A stretch of DNA of 38,246 nucleotides, from NCBI GenBank assembly GCA_964579735.1, contig CAZOHH010000012.1, forward strand, positions 1 through 38,246. Direction: 5' to 3'. Within the stretch, counting starts at the first letter, position 1. Each line of letters begins with the position of its first letter. The notes under the pieces are model-generated. The model made no database searches and was not told the origin of the DNA. It was given only the letters and a program-made list of their open reading frames with translations. Position numbers and translations under genes: made by a program. Shown piece by piece: positions 14,910 to 22,518 of the stretch. Source of the stretch: CAILLO01 sp964579735 (GTDB lineage Bacteria; Bacillota; Clostridia; Saccharofermentanales; UBA5734).

Positions 14910-16582
14910 CCCCTTCCGCCCTTGAAGCCGTCCTTGAGGGAGACCGAGCGGTTGAAGACCAGACGGTCGGGGCTCGACAGGCGGCTGTCCACGCAGAAGT
15001 AGCCGATGCGGAGGAACTGGTAATTCGCGGGCGCGGCTACGCCGGCCAGGGAAGGCTCCACCTTGCAGTCCGACAGGACCTCGAGCGAGTCCGGGTCGAG
15101 CAGTTCCTTGTAGTCGCGGTCCTCGGTGGCATCCGGGTCAGGGACCGAGAACAGGTTGCCGTAGAGACGGACCTCCGCGTCGATGGCATGCGGGGCGGAT
15201 ACCCAGTGGATGGTGCCCTTGACCTTGCGTCCGTCGGGCAGGTTTCCGCCCTTCGTCTCCGGATCGTATGTGCAGTGGACTTCGACGACGCGTCCATCGG
15301 CGTCCTTGACGCAGCCGGTGCATCTCACGACGTAGGCGTGCTTCAGACGCACCTCGTTGCCGGGGAAGAGCCGGAAATAGCCTTTGGGAGGCTCCTCGGC
15401 GAAGTCCTCGGCCTCGATCCAGAGCTCGCGCGAGAACGGTACCGGACGGACCCCATCCTCGGGGCGCTCAGGGTTGCTTTCCGCCTCGAAGACCTCGACC
15501 TGTCCTTCGGGGTAGTTGTCGACGATCAGCCGTAGAGGGCGCAGCACGGCCATCACGCGCTTCGCGGACGCGTTCAGGTCCTCGCGAAGGCAGTGCTCGA
15601 GGAAAGCGTAGTCGACGGTGCTGTAGACCTTGGCCACGCCGATCCGGTCGCAGAAGGAGCGGATGGATGCGGGCGTGTAGCCGCGCCTGCGCAATCCGCG
15701 CAGCGTTGGCATCCGAGGGTCGTCCCAGCCGTCCACGAGACCGCGCGACACGAGTTCGAGCAGTTTGCGCTTGCTCATCACGGTATTCGTCAGGTTCAAA
15801 CGGGCGAATTCGATCTGACGAGGCTTGTCGGCGATGTCCGCGTGCTCCACGACCCAGTCGTACAGAGGCCTGTGGTCCTCGTACTCGAGGGAGCACAGCG
15901 AGTGCGTGATCCCTTCGATCGCATCCTGGAGCGGGTGCGCGAAGTCGTACATCGGGTAGATGCACCATTCGTCACCCGTGCGATGGTGGGTGTCCTTCTT
16001 GATGCGGTACATGGCGGGGTCGCGCATATTGAGATTTCCCGAGGCCATGTCGATCTTCGCGCGGAGAACCTTGTCACCGGGCTCGAATTCTCCTGCGCGC
16101 ATGCGGCGGAACAGGTCGAGGTTCTCCGTTGCGCTCCGTTCCCTGCAGGGACTGTTCTTCCCGGGTTCCGTGAGCGTGCCGCGCATGATGCGCATCTCGT
16201 CGGCGGACAGATCGTCGACGTATGCGAACCCTTTTCGAATGAACGCCTCGGCCGCGTCGTATATCTCCATTGAATAATCGGATCCGAAGAACAGCCGGTC
16301 ACCCCAGTCGAAGCCGAGCCAGCGGATATCCTCCTCGATGGCGTCGACATACTCGACGTCCTCCTTGGTGGGATTGGTGTCATCGAAGCGGAGGTTGCAC
16401 AGGCCGCCGTATTTCTCGGCAGTCGTGAAATTGATGCAGATCGCCTTCGCATGGCCGATATGGAGATAGCCATTGGGTTCGGGCGGAAAGCGGGTATGCA
16501 CGGTGCGGCCGTGGAAGCGCCCGCCAGGTGCGAGGTCCGCCTCGATGGCTTCGTGGATGAAATTGCTCGTTGTCTCTTCCAT
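14906..16582 (-). CDS. glnS: Glutaminyl-tRNA synthetase
   Basis: 558 residues. The HIGH motif appears as PPEPNGYLHIGHAKA, the KMSKS motif as VMSKRKL, and the C-terminal beta-barrel anticodon domain is complete (ending LVFNRSVSLKDGFKGGRG). It charges tRNA-Gln directly with glutamine, an uncommon route in Clostridia, most of which use GatCAB transamidation. The AGGAGG site lies 8 nt before the ATG. It is 21 bp downstream of gltX on the same strand, so the two form an operon. Confidence 0.97.
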   Translation of the reverse strand: MEETTSNFIHEAIEADLAPGGRFHGRTVHTRFPPEPNGYLHIGHAKAICINFTTAEKYGGLCNLRFDDTNPTKEDVEYVDAIEEDIRWLGFDWGDRLFFGSDYSMEIYDAAEAFIRKGFAYVDDLSADEMRIMRGTLTEPGKNSPCRERSATENLDLFRRMRAGEFEPGDKVLRAKIDMASGNLNMRDPAMYRIKKDTHHRTGDEWCIYPMYDFAHPLQDAIEGITHSLCSLEYEDHRPLYDWVVEHADIADKPRQIEFARLNLTNTVMSKRKLLELVSRGLVDGWDDPRMPTLRGLRRRGYTPASIRSFCDRIGVAKVYSTVDYAFLEHCLREDLNASAKRVMAVLRPLRLIVDNYPEGQVEVFEAESNPERPEDGVRPVPFSRELWIEAEDFAEEPPKGYFRLFPGNEVRLKHAYVVRCTGCVKDADGRVVEVHCTYDPETKGGNLPDGRKVKGTIHWVSAPHAIDAEVRLYGNLFSVPDPDATEDRDYKELLDPDSLEVLSDCKVEPSLAGVAAPANYQFLRIGYFCVDSRLSSPDRLVFNRSVSLKDGFKGGRG

Positions 16583-16603
16583 GTCATCAGCCTCCTGGTG
16601 GCA

Positions 16604-18097
16604 TCACTTCGAAAGCGCTTCTTCCAGTTTCCTGCGTCCCAGGCCGATCCGCCGCAAGGACTCCTCGCGGCCCAGCACCGACAGGATCTCTATGGCGCCG
16701 CCCGGCGTGACCTCCGTGCCCGATATGGAGATGCGCACCGGCCACATGACCTGACCGTTCTTGCGGCCCTCGCGAAGGGCGAGGCCGACCAACGCGGCGT
16801 GGAGCGCATCGTGCGTCCAATCGGCGAGGGCGGCCAGTTCCTGTTCCGCTTTCTCGAGCATCTCCGCGGCGAGGATGGGATCCGTCTTCATCTTCTCGTT
16901 CGAATACAGGGCGATCCCGTAGTCCGGCAATCCGCGGAAGAAGGATACGAGTGCGGGAATCTGCGTCAGCTGCGTCACCCGGCTCTGCAGGGCGGCGGAG
17001 AGACGCGTCCAGTCGAGTCCACGTCCGGGGAGAGAGGCCTCGAGGTACGGGGTCGCGACGGCGCAGAATGCTTCCGGGGTCATTTTCCTCAGGTACTCTC
17101 CGTTGAACCAGCGCAGCTTGTCATAGTCGAACACCGCCGGGGAGCGGCTGATGCCGTCGATGGAGAATACGCCGCACAGCTCGTCGAGGGTGAAGATCTC
17201 GCGCGTTCCGCCGGGACTCCAGCCAAGGAGGGCGATGTAGTTCACGACGGCTTCGGGGAGGTAACCCTCCACGACCAGGTCTTCGAAGCTCACGGCGCCG
17301 TGGCGCTTGGACAGCTTCTTCCCGTCGGCGCCGTTGACCACGGGGAGATGCACATAGACGGGTGGGGTCCAGCCGAAGGCCTCGTAGAGGAGCTGGTACT
17401 TCGGAGTCGAGGACAGGTACTCGGACCCGCGGACCACGTGCGTCACGGCCATGAGGTGGTCATCGACGACATTCGCGAAGTTGTAGGTCGGATAGCCGTC
17501 CGATTTGAGAAGGACCTGGTCCTCGAGCTCGGAGTTCTCGACGGAGATGGACCCGTAGACTGCGTCCTGGAAGACGGTGGAGCCGGCAAGGGGCATGCGC
17601 TGGCGAATCACGTGGGGGGTTCCCGCATCCATCAGGCTGCGGATCGCGGCCGCAGGCAAGTCGCGGCAGTGGCGGTCGTAACCGGCCGAGAAACCGCCGA
17701 AGGCCGCAGCGCTCTCGTCCTCTGCCGGATGGGTCGCGCGCAGGGACTCGAGGCGCTCCTTCGTGCAGAAGCATCGATAGGCGTGGCCGGAGGCGACCAG
17801 CGCCTCGGCGTGAGGACGGTAGAGATGGAGGCGCTCGCTCTGCACGTAGGGTCCGAAGTCCCCCCCGACGTCCGGGCCTTCGTCATGGCGCAGGCCGACC
17901 TGCGCGAGGGTGCGGTAGATCGCATCGACGGCGCCGTCGACGAGACGTTCGCGGTCGGTATCCTCGATGCGCAGCAGGAAGCGCCCACCCAGGGAGCGGG
18001 CGATCAGATATTCATAGAGCGCGGTGCGGAGGTTCCCTACATGCATGAAGCCGGTCGGGCTCGGTGCGAACCTCGTGCGTACGATCCGTGCGGACAT
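16604..18097 (-). CDS. gltX: Glutamyl-tRNA synthetase
   Basis: 497 residues. The class I signature is FAPSPTGFMHVGNLRTALYEYL; a cysteine/histidine region (YRCFCTKERLESL) and the KMSKS equivalent KLSKRHGA follow. The C-terminal helical anticodon-binding domain is intact. The ribosome-binding site AAGGAGGG lies upstream of the ATG at 18097. With glnS next door, GltX should charge only tRNA-Glu, but whether it is discriminating cannot be read from the sequence by eye. Confidence 0.97.
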   Translation of the reverse strand: MSARIVRTRFAPSPTGFMHVGNLRTALYEYLIARSLGGRFLLRIEDTDRERLVDGAVDAIYRTLAQVGLRHDEGPDVGGDFGPYVQSERLHLYRPHAEALVASGHAYRCFCTKERLESLRATHPAEDESAAAFGGFSAGYDRHCRDLPAAAIRSLMDAGTPHVIRQRMPLAGSTVFQDAVYGSISVENSELEDQVLLKSDGYPTYNFANVVDDHLMAVTHVVRGSEYLSSTPKYQLLYEAFGWTPPVYVHLPVVNGADGKKLSKRHGAVSFEDLVVEGYLPEAVVNYIALLGWSPGGTREIFTLDELCGVFSIDGISRSPAVFDYDKLRWFNGEYLRKMTPEAFCAVATPYLEASLPGRGLDWTRLSAALQSRVTQLTQIPALVSFFRGLPDYGIALYSNEKMKTDPILAAEMLEKAEQELAALADWTHDALHAALVGLALREGRKNGQVMWPVRISISGTEVTPGGAIEILSVLGREESLRRIGLGRRKLEEALSK

Positions 18098-18150
18098 GGT
18101 GGCCGTCCCTCCTTGGGTCGTCCTTCCGCAGAAGTTCGGTCCTTCTCCCG

Positions 18151-18172
18151 TTCACGGAACTTTCACGGAGAC
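18151..18172 (+). promoter_or_regulatory. 11-bp direct repeat, candidate response-regulator box (site A)
   Basis: TTCACGGAACT (18151-18161) is followed directly by TTCACGGAGAC (18162-18172). The 11-bp phase is that of OmpR/PhoB-family binding sites. It lies between gltX and the DUF5685 gene, 38 bp before the TATAAT box. Confidence 0.5.
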
Positions 18173-18209
18173 GAAGCACCGATGTGCGGATTCATCGTTC
18201 GATTCATAG

Positions 18210-18215
18210 TATAAT
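18210..18215 (+). promoter_or_regulatory. -10 box of the DUF5685 gene
   Basis: TATAAT, preceded by a repeated GATTCAT (18189-18195 and 18201-18207). No consensus -35 hexamer is seen at the right spacing, compatible with activator dependence. Confidence 0.55.
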
Positions 18216-18287
18216 AGCACATCGACGGCGGTCCCGGCAGGGGTGCGACCCGCCCGTAGCCGTCAACAAGGAGATTCGAGAGCCAAG

Positions 18288-19169
18288 ATGTTCGGTTATG
18301 TCCGTCCTGAAAAAGCCGACCTCCTCGTCCGCGAGTTCTCGCGCTACCGTTCCGTCTACTGCGGACTCTGCAAGGAGATCGGCCGCACGTACGGACAGCT
18401 TCCGCGCATCGCCACGGGCTATGACCTCACGTTCCTCGCCCTTCTGTTGATCGCCCTGTCGGACGAGACCACGCAGGAGGACGCGGAAGGCTGCATCCTC
18501 AACCCCGTCGTGAAGAAACCCGTCCTCAAGGGCGGTGCCGCCCTGCCATTGTGTGCGGCCCTGTCCGTCCTCCTGGCCTATTACAAAGCGGACGACGATG
18601 TCCGCGATGCCCACTCCGTCAAGGGCTGGCTGGCCCGTCTCGCCATGTTCGGTGCCTATCGGAAGGCCCGTCGCGCCTACCCTGCCGAAGCCGAAGCCGT
18701 CCGATCCGCGATCGGGGAACTATCAAAAGCCGAAAAGGCACCGCCGGATCCCGCCGCAGCCGAAATCTTCGGGCATCTCCTCGGAACACTCTTCGGACTC
18801 GCTGCGGACCGTTGCGTGCCCCCGCCGCCCGAGGACTCCCCTTCGGACGGCTTTCCGTACGATCGCCTCCACTCCGCGATGGAGCGCCTCGGTGCGGCGA
18901 CGGGACGCTGGATCTTCCTGCTGGACGCGTTTGACGATATCGCCCGGGATGAGGATAATGGTGCGTGGAATGCTCTGGCCGGGTTGCCGCGGGAAATCGT
19001 CCGCGAAACCGCGGAGAACCTGCTTCTGGCCGCCGAAGAGGATGCAGACCGCACGGCCGCGCTGCTCCCATACCGCAGGGATGCGGGAGTCGTCGGCAAC
19101 ATCATGCGCCAGGGATTGCCCGGAGTACGGCACGCCGTGTTCGCGGGTCGAAAGCTCGGTAGATTGTAG
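18288..19169 (+). CDS. DUF5685 family protein with paired aspartate-rich motifs
   Basis: 293 residues, mostly helical. The N-terminus MFGYVRPEKADLLVREFSRY then CGLCK (C25, C28) is typical of DUF5685, a Clostridia and actinobacterial family of unknown function. Two acidic clusters are visible: DDDVRD at 102-107 (after LLAYYKA) and DAFDDIARDE at 213-222. Two such clusters about 110 residues apart in an all-helical protein recall squalene/phytoene-synthase-type enzymes; this is inference, not a family match. The start is placed at the conserved MFGYVRP; AAGGAG lies 14 nt upstream, longer than usual. A J-domain gene follows 47 bp downstream. Confidence 0.82.
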   Translation: MFGYVRPEKADLLVREFSRYRSVYCGLCKEIGRTYGQLPRIATGYDLTFLALLLIALSDETTQEDAEGCILNPVVKKPVLKGGAALPLCAALSVLLAYYKADDDVRDAHSVKGWLARLAMFGAYRKARRAYPAEAEAVRSAIGELSKAEKAPPDPAAAEIFGHLLGTLFGLAADRCVPPPPEDSPSDGFPYDRLHSAMERLGAATGRWIFLLDAFDDIARDEDNGAWNALAGLPREIVRETAENLLLAAEEDADRTAALLPYRRDAGVVGNIMRQGLPGVRHAVFAGRKLGRL

Positions 19170-19216
19170 ACCGCCGACCAGCGGTCTTCTGGGATAGGAA
19201 AGGACGGAACAGAACC

Positions 19217-19645
19217 GTGGCGAAGAACCCGTACGAGGTCCTCGGAGTGAAGCAGGGGGCAACCGAGGTCGAAATCAAGAAAGCCTATCGGAGCCTCGTC
19301 AAGCAATACCACCCCGACAACTACAAGGACCACCCTCTCGAAGGGCTGGCCAAGGAGAAGATGCAGGAGGTCAACGAGGCGTACGACGCGTTGACGTCCG
19401 GTCGTGCGACCGGTCAGGGCGGTTCCTCGTCGCAGGGCTCCAATGGGAACACGCGCCCGCAGAATCCGTATGGACAGCAGGGCCCGTTCGGCCAGAATCC
19501 GTATGGTCAGCAGAATCCGCAGGGCCAGGGCCCGTACTATCGGAACACCACCAATAGCAACGACATCTGCCAGGGCTTGAGTTGCCTTTGCTGTGCGGAC
19601 TCCTGCTGCGAGTGCGCAGGCGGAGACCTTTGTGCCTGCTGCTGA
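19217..19645 (+). CDS. J-domain protein with Tyr/Gln/Gly linker and cysteine-packed C-terminus
   Basis: 142 residues. A J domain (residues 1-62) carries the HPD tripeptide needed to stimulate DnaK. A flexible linker of repeated NPYGQQ units follows (about 75-110). The last 25 residues contain ten cysteines, including LCCADSCCEC and a terminal CACC, around a GGD turn. Possible roles for the cysteines are metal or Fe-S binding, or lipid modification; none can be chosen from sequence. The start is the GTG at 19217. The next gene overlaps its end by 14 nt. Confidence 0.88.
   Translation: MAKNPYEVLGVKQGATEVEIKKAYRSLVKQYHPDNYKDHPLEGLAKEKMQEVNEAYDALTSGRATGQGGSSSQGSNGNTRPQNPYGQQGPFGQNPYGQQNPQGQGPYYRNTTNSNDICQGLSCLCCADSCCECAGGDLCACC
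19460..19513 (+). repeat. Short direct repeats coding for the NPYGQQ linker
   Basis: A 21-bp unit at 19460-19480 recurs at 19493-19513 with one base change (A to T in TATGGACAG/TATGGTCAG). The spacing of 33 bp keeps frame and gives an 11-residue protein repeat. Confidence 0.85.
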
Positions 19646-20014
19646 CGGGTCCAGGGCTTCCCGCGCCGCCTTCGGCGGCATCGCGACGGCGCTCTGCCTG
19701 ATCTTCCTCGCGGCCGTCCGCTTCTCGCCGACGGCGGACCTCGCCCTTTATTCCTTGACCTCGCTCTGCATCGCAGCCGTCGTCGTCGAGAAGGGCGTCC
19801 GTACCGCCACCGTCTCCTGGCTGGCCGCATCGGTTCTCTCCCTCGTATTCCCAGGTTTCCAGACGTCCCTGGCCTTCATCGGCTTCTTCGGGTTCTACCC
19901 GTTGGCCAAGGCATGGATCGAGGGTAGGAAGGGACTTCGCGTTCTTCCAGCATGGGGGCTGAAATTGCTCGTATTCAATGCGCTGCTGGCTCCCGGAGGT
20001 CTGCTGGTCCTCGG
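19632..20014 (+). CDS. Membrane protein of unknown function, 3' end lost in the gap
   Basis: The first 127 residues are visible before the run of N. Three to four hydrophobic helices are seen (IATALCLIFLAAV, ALYSLTSLCIAAVVV, TVSWLAASVLSLVF, LAFIGFFGFYPLAKAW). The start is taken as the GTG at 19632, which overlaps the J-domain gene by 14 nt and has GGCGGAG upstream; this implies coupled translation. The helix pattern somewhat resembles small substrate-binding membrane components, but I do not recognise a family. Confidence 0.65.
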
Positions 20015-20114
20015 NNNNNNNNNNNNNNNNNNNNNNNNNNNNNNNNNNNNNNNNNNNNNNNNNNNNNNNNNNNNNNNNNNNNNNNNNNNNNNNNNNNNNN
20101 NNNNNNNNNNNNNN
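20015..20114. other. Assembly gap (100 N)
   Basis: Exactly 100 undefined bases, the usual placeholder for a scaffold gap of unknown length. It removes the 3' ends of the membrane gene on the left and of the carboxypeptidase homologue on the right. Confidence 0.99.
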
Positions 20115-21433
20115 CCGATGCCGATCAGGACCAGAAGAGCGAGCAGGGCGAGGATGATGATCACGAGATCCTGGTTCCCCACCATGAGGATCTGAAGTCG
20201 ATCCCGAAGGGATGAGGGGTTCCAGACATCCTCGGCCGGGAAGACGTCCACGACGATGGAAGTGCCGTCGGTCATGGTGAAGACGACCTTGCCGACCGAC
20301 TGGGTCTTGCGGATGGGCAGCGAAGTCTTTCCCAAGGACTCGTAGCGGACTTCCTTCAAGTACTCGATGCCCACGGGGCGGACATACTGCACGGTCTGGC
20401 TATAGACCAACCCGAAGGTCACGCCGGCCACGGTCTCCGTCGTCGGGTAGCTCTGTCCCGCCGAGACCAGTACCGCGGATTCGTAGCTGTCGAAGCAAAC
20501 CGAGGCGATATGCTCGAGGTCGGCGACGATCTTCGAGGTCTTCGCCACGGCAGCCACGCACAATATGTTGACGTTGCGGCTGGTGGCGGTGCAGGCGGCG
20601 GAGACGTTCGTGCCCGAGTCGGCGCGAATCCCACCCGTCAGGGAGTCGACGAAAGACCAGGCCGAGTCCATCCGACTGGTGAAGTGGTGGCTCGAACCGT
20701 CAGGGAAGAAGTAGAGGGAGTCGCGCAGGGAGAAGATCCGCTGGAAAGCCGGAATGACCAGCGCACGGCGGAAGAAGCGGACGGCGTCCTCCACGTTGGT
20801 CGATTGACCGACGACGTCCTTTCCGGTGGCGTTCTGGAATACGGTATCGACCATGCCGAACGATTCGGCCTTCGCGTTCATTTCCGTCACGAAGGACGAT
20901 TCCTCTCCGGAAACCTGCTCGGAAACGGCGATCGCGGCGGCATCGGAGCCCTGCAGCATCAGGGCCAGGAGCAGATACTCGAGGGGGACCTTCTCGCCCT
21001 TCTTCAAGCCCAGCTTGCCGGCATCCGCATCGGCGGCCACCTTGCTCACCGTGACCATGGTGTCCAGGGAATACCGCTCGAGGGCGATCAGGGCGGTCAC
21101 GGCCCGATTCAACGCGGGCAATCCGACGGCAAGGGTCGCGTCCTTCTCGAAAAGTCGAACGCCGCGGGAGAGGTCGACGACCAGCACGGAAGAGGCCTCT
21201 ACGGTGATCGGCAGGGTCATCGAGAGGGGAGCCTCGGTTGGAACTGGGGTCGGTGTGGAGACCGTCTCCGCAAGGGCTGCGACTCCCAGGGATGAAGAGA
21301 ACAGGATGTAGATCAGGAGAAGAGAAAGCGCCTGAACAGCGACCCGCCGGATACGCAGGAAAGAGCCTCTCGGACGAGGCCCATCGAGGCGAACCGGATG
21401 CGGAAGGCGTTCTTCGAGGTCCCTGATGTTCAT
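20115..21433 (-). CDS. D-Ala-D-Ala carboxypeptidase homologue (peptidase S11 fold), catalytic motifs lost
   Basis: 439 residues are visible; the C-terminus runs into the gap. An N-terminal membrane segment (32-54) is followed by a Thr/Pro linker, a PBP5-like domain (80-300), a second beta domain, and a C-terminal membrane helix. The fold is recognisable from VLVVDLSRGVRLFEKDA, TALIALERY, LKKGEKVPLEYLLLALMLQGSDAA and the following FGM. The SxxK site reads A107-L-N-R110, SxN reads Q161-G-S163, and KTG reads R270-A-D272, so it should be inactive as a peptidase or penicillin binder. A regulatory or scaffold role at the wall is inference. The ATG at 21433 has GGAGGAGA upstream. Confidence 0.8.
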
Positions 21434-21504
21434 CGAGTCGTCTCCTCCATCCTTGCATGATACCAGATGCGGAATGAGGTGAATGTATCCTCCGTGCCGG
21501 GGTT

Positions 21505-22341
21505 TCAGGGTTTCAGCCCGACATCGGTCGTCTCGCGGCGCCACCTTCCGGGCGGGATGCCCTTCAGGCGGCGGAAGACACGCGAAAAGACCTGGGGGTC
21601 GTCGTAACCGACCGAGCGGGCGACCTCGGCCACCGAGAGGGAGGTGCGCAGCAGCGTGCAGGCCCGATCGACCCGGAAGCGCAGGAGGTGGTCCTTCGGC
21701 GAAACACCGATGTGCTTCATGAACAACGAATACAAGTAGGTACGGTCCAACCCCGCATGCCGGGCGAGGTCGGCCACGGACAGAGGGCCCGCATAATTCA
21801 TCGCCACGTAGTCGAGCGCGCGCTGAAGGTACTCCTCCTGCCTTGTCCCCTGCGGGTCCTCCCGCACGATGCCGGGTCGAACCGCAAGAACGGCGAGGAA
21901 CTGATAGAGGAGGCCGAGCAGCATGGGGTCGCGGCCTCGCTTCCAATCGGCTGCGGACAGCATGTCCCGAACGAGTGCCTCCAGACGCCCGTCTTCCTCG
22001 GTCCGGAAAACCGGCCGTCGGACCGAGACTCCGGCTTCCTGCAGCAGCGCTTCGGCCTTGAGCCCATGGAAGCCGACCCAGGCGTAGCTCCAGGGATCCT
22101 CGTGATCGGCCTTGTAGTCCACGACTCCACCGGGTGCGATCAGAAACGCATCGCAACGGCCCAGACGGTAGGTGGTTCCGCCGCAGCGAAACACTCCGGT
22201 CCCGCCGAGGACGACGTGCAGAAGGAAATGGTCGCGGACGCCGGGCCCCCAGGCATGGTCCGCCGCGCAATCCTCGATACCACATCGGTACATGTTGAGG
22301 TCCGTGTTCCCCGGGTCGGTGAATACCCATTTCTTCAGCAT
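21505..22341 (-). CDS. AraC family transcriptional regulator
   Basis: 278 residues. An N-terminal cupin-like sensor domain (residues about 10-130; HFLLHVVLGGTGVFRCGG, APGGVVDYKAD) is followed by a two-helix-turn-helix AraC domain (from about 175; LSVADLARHAGLDRTYLYSLFMKHIGVSPKDHLLRF, then VARSVGYDDPQVFSRVFRRLKGIPP). This is the MsmR/RafR-type layout of sugar-responsive activators. It is divergent from galT-galE across 177 bp, so galactoside metabolism is the likely target. The start at 22341 is preceded by AAAGGGG. Confidence 0.93.
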   Translation of the reverse strand: MLKKWVFTDPGNTDLNMYRCGIEDCAADHAWGPGVRDHFLLHVVLGGTGVFRCGGTTYRLGRCDAFLIAPGGVVDYKADHEDPWSYAWVGFHGLKAEALLQEAGVSVRRPVFRTEEDGRLEALVRDMLSAADWKRGRDPMLLGLLYQFLAVLAVRPGIVREDPQGTRQEEYLQRALDYVAMNYAGPLSVADLARHAGLDRTYLYSLFMKHIGVSPKDHLLRFRVDRACTLLRTSLSVAEVARSVGYDDPQVFSRVFRRLKGIPPGRWRRETTDVGLKP

Positions 22342-22444
22342 GGGAAGCCCCTTTCGACTCTCGGACCATATTCAGGGCGACGTTCAACCTCTCTCCAATA
22401 TACAACAAAAGGTCGATTTCAGTCATCATCGTACGCTTCCCGTC

Positions 22445-22465
22445 CTCCAGACACTGGAGTACTAT
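22445..22465 (+). promoter_or_regulatory. Palindromic operator abutting the galT -10 box
   Basis: CTCCAGACACTGGAG (22445-22459) is a perfect 6-3-6 inverted repeat and is followed directly by TACTAT (22460-22465), a likely -10 box of galT. The palindrome occupies the spacer, which suits a repressor; a second site for AraC was not identified. Confidence 0.5.
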
Positions 22466-22518
22466 GGGGACAGGATGCGGCAGGAGCCGCTCGTCGACTG
22501 ACCCGGGAGGTTGAACGC

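Noticed and set aside
18098..18287. T-box riboswitch before gltX
   Set aside because: No T-box sequence, specifier loop or terminator/antiterminator pair is visible in the leader on the minus strand.
19895..22429. Very long minus-strand open frame running through the N run and beyond the AraC gene
   Set aside because: Undefined bases were read as open codons, and the part upstream of 21433 is a shadow of the AraC gene in another frame. Only 20115-21433 is supported.
21688..22518. Long in-frame extension upstream of galT
   Set aside because: It overlaps the AraC gene antisense; the conserved GalT N-terminus and a ribosome-binding site place the start at 22519.
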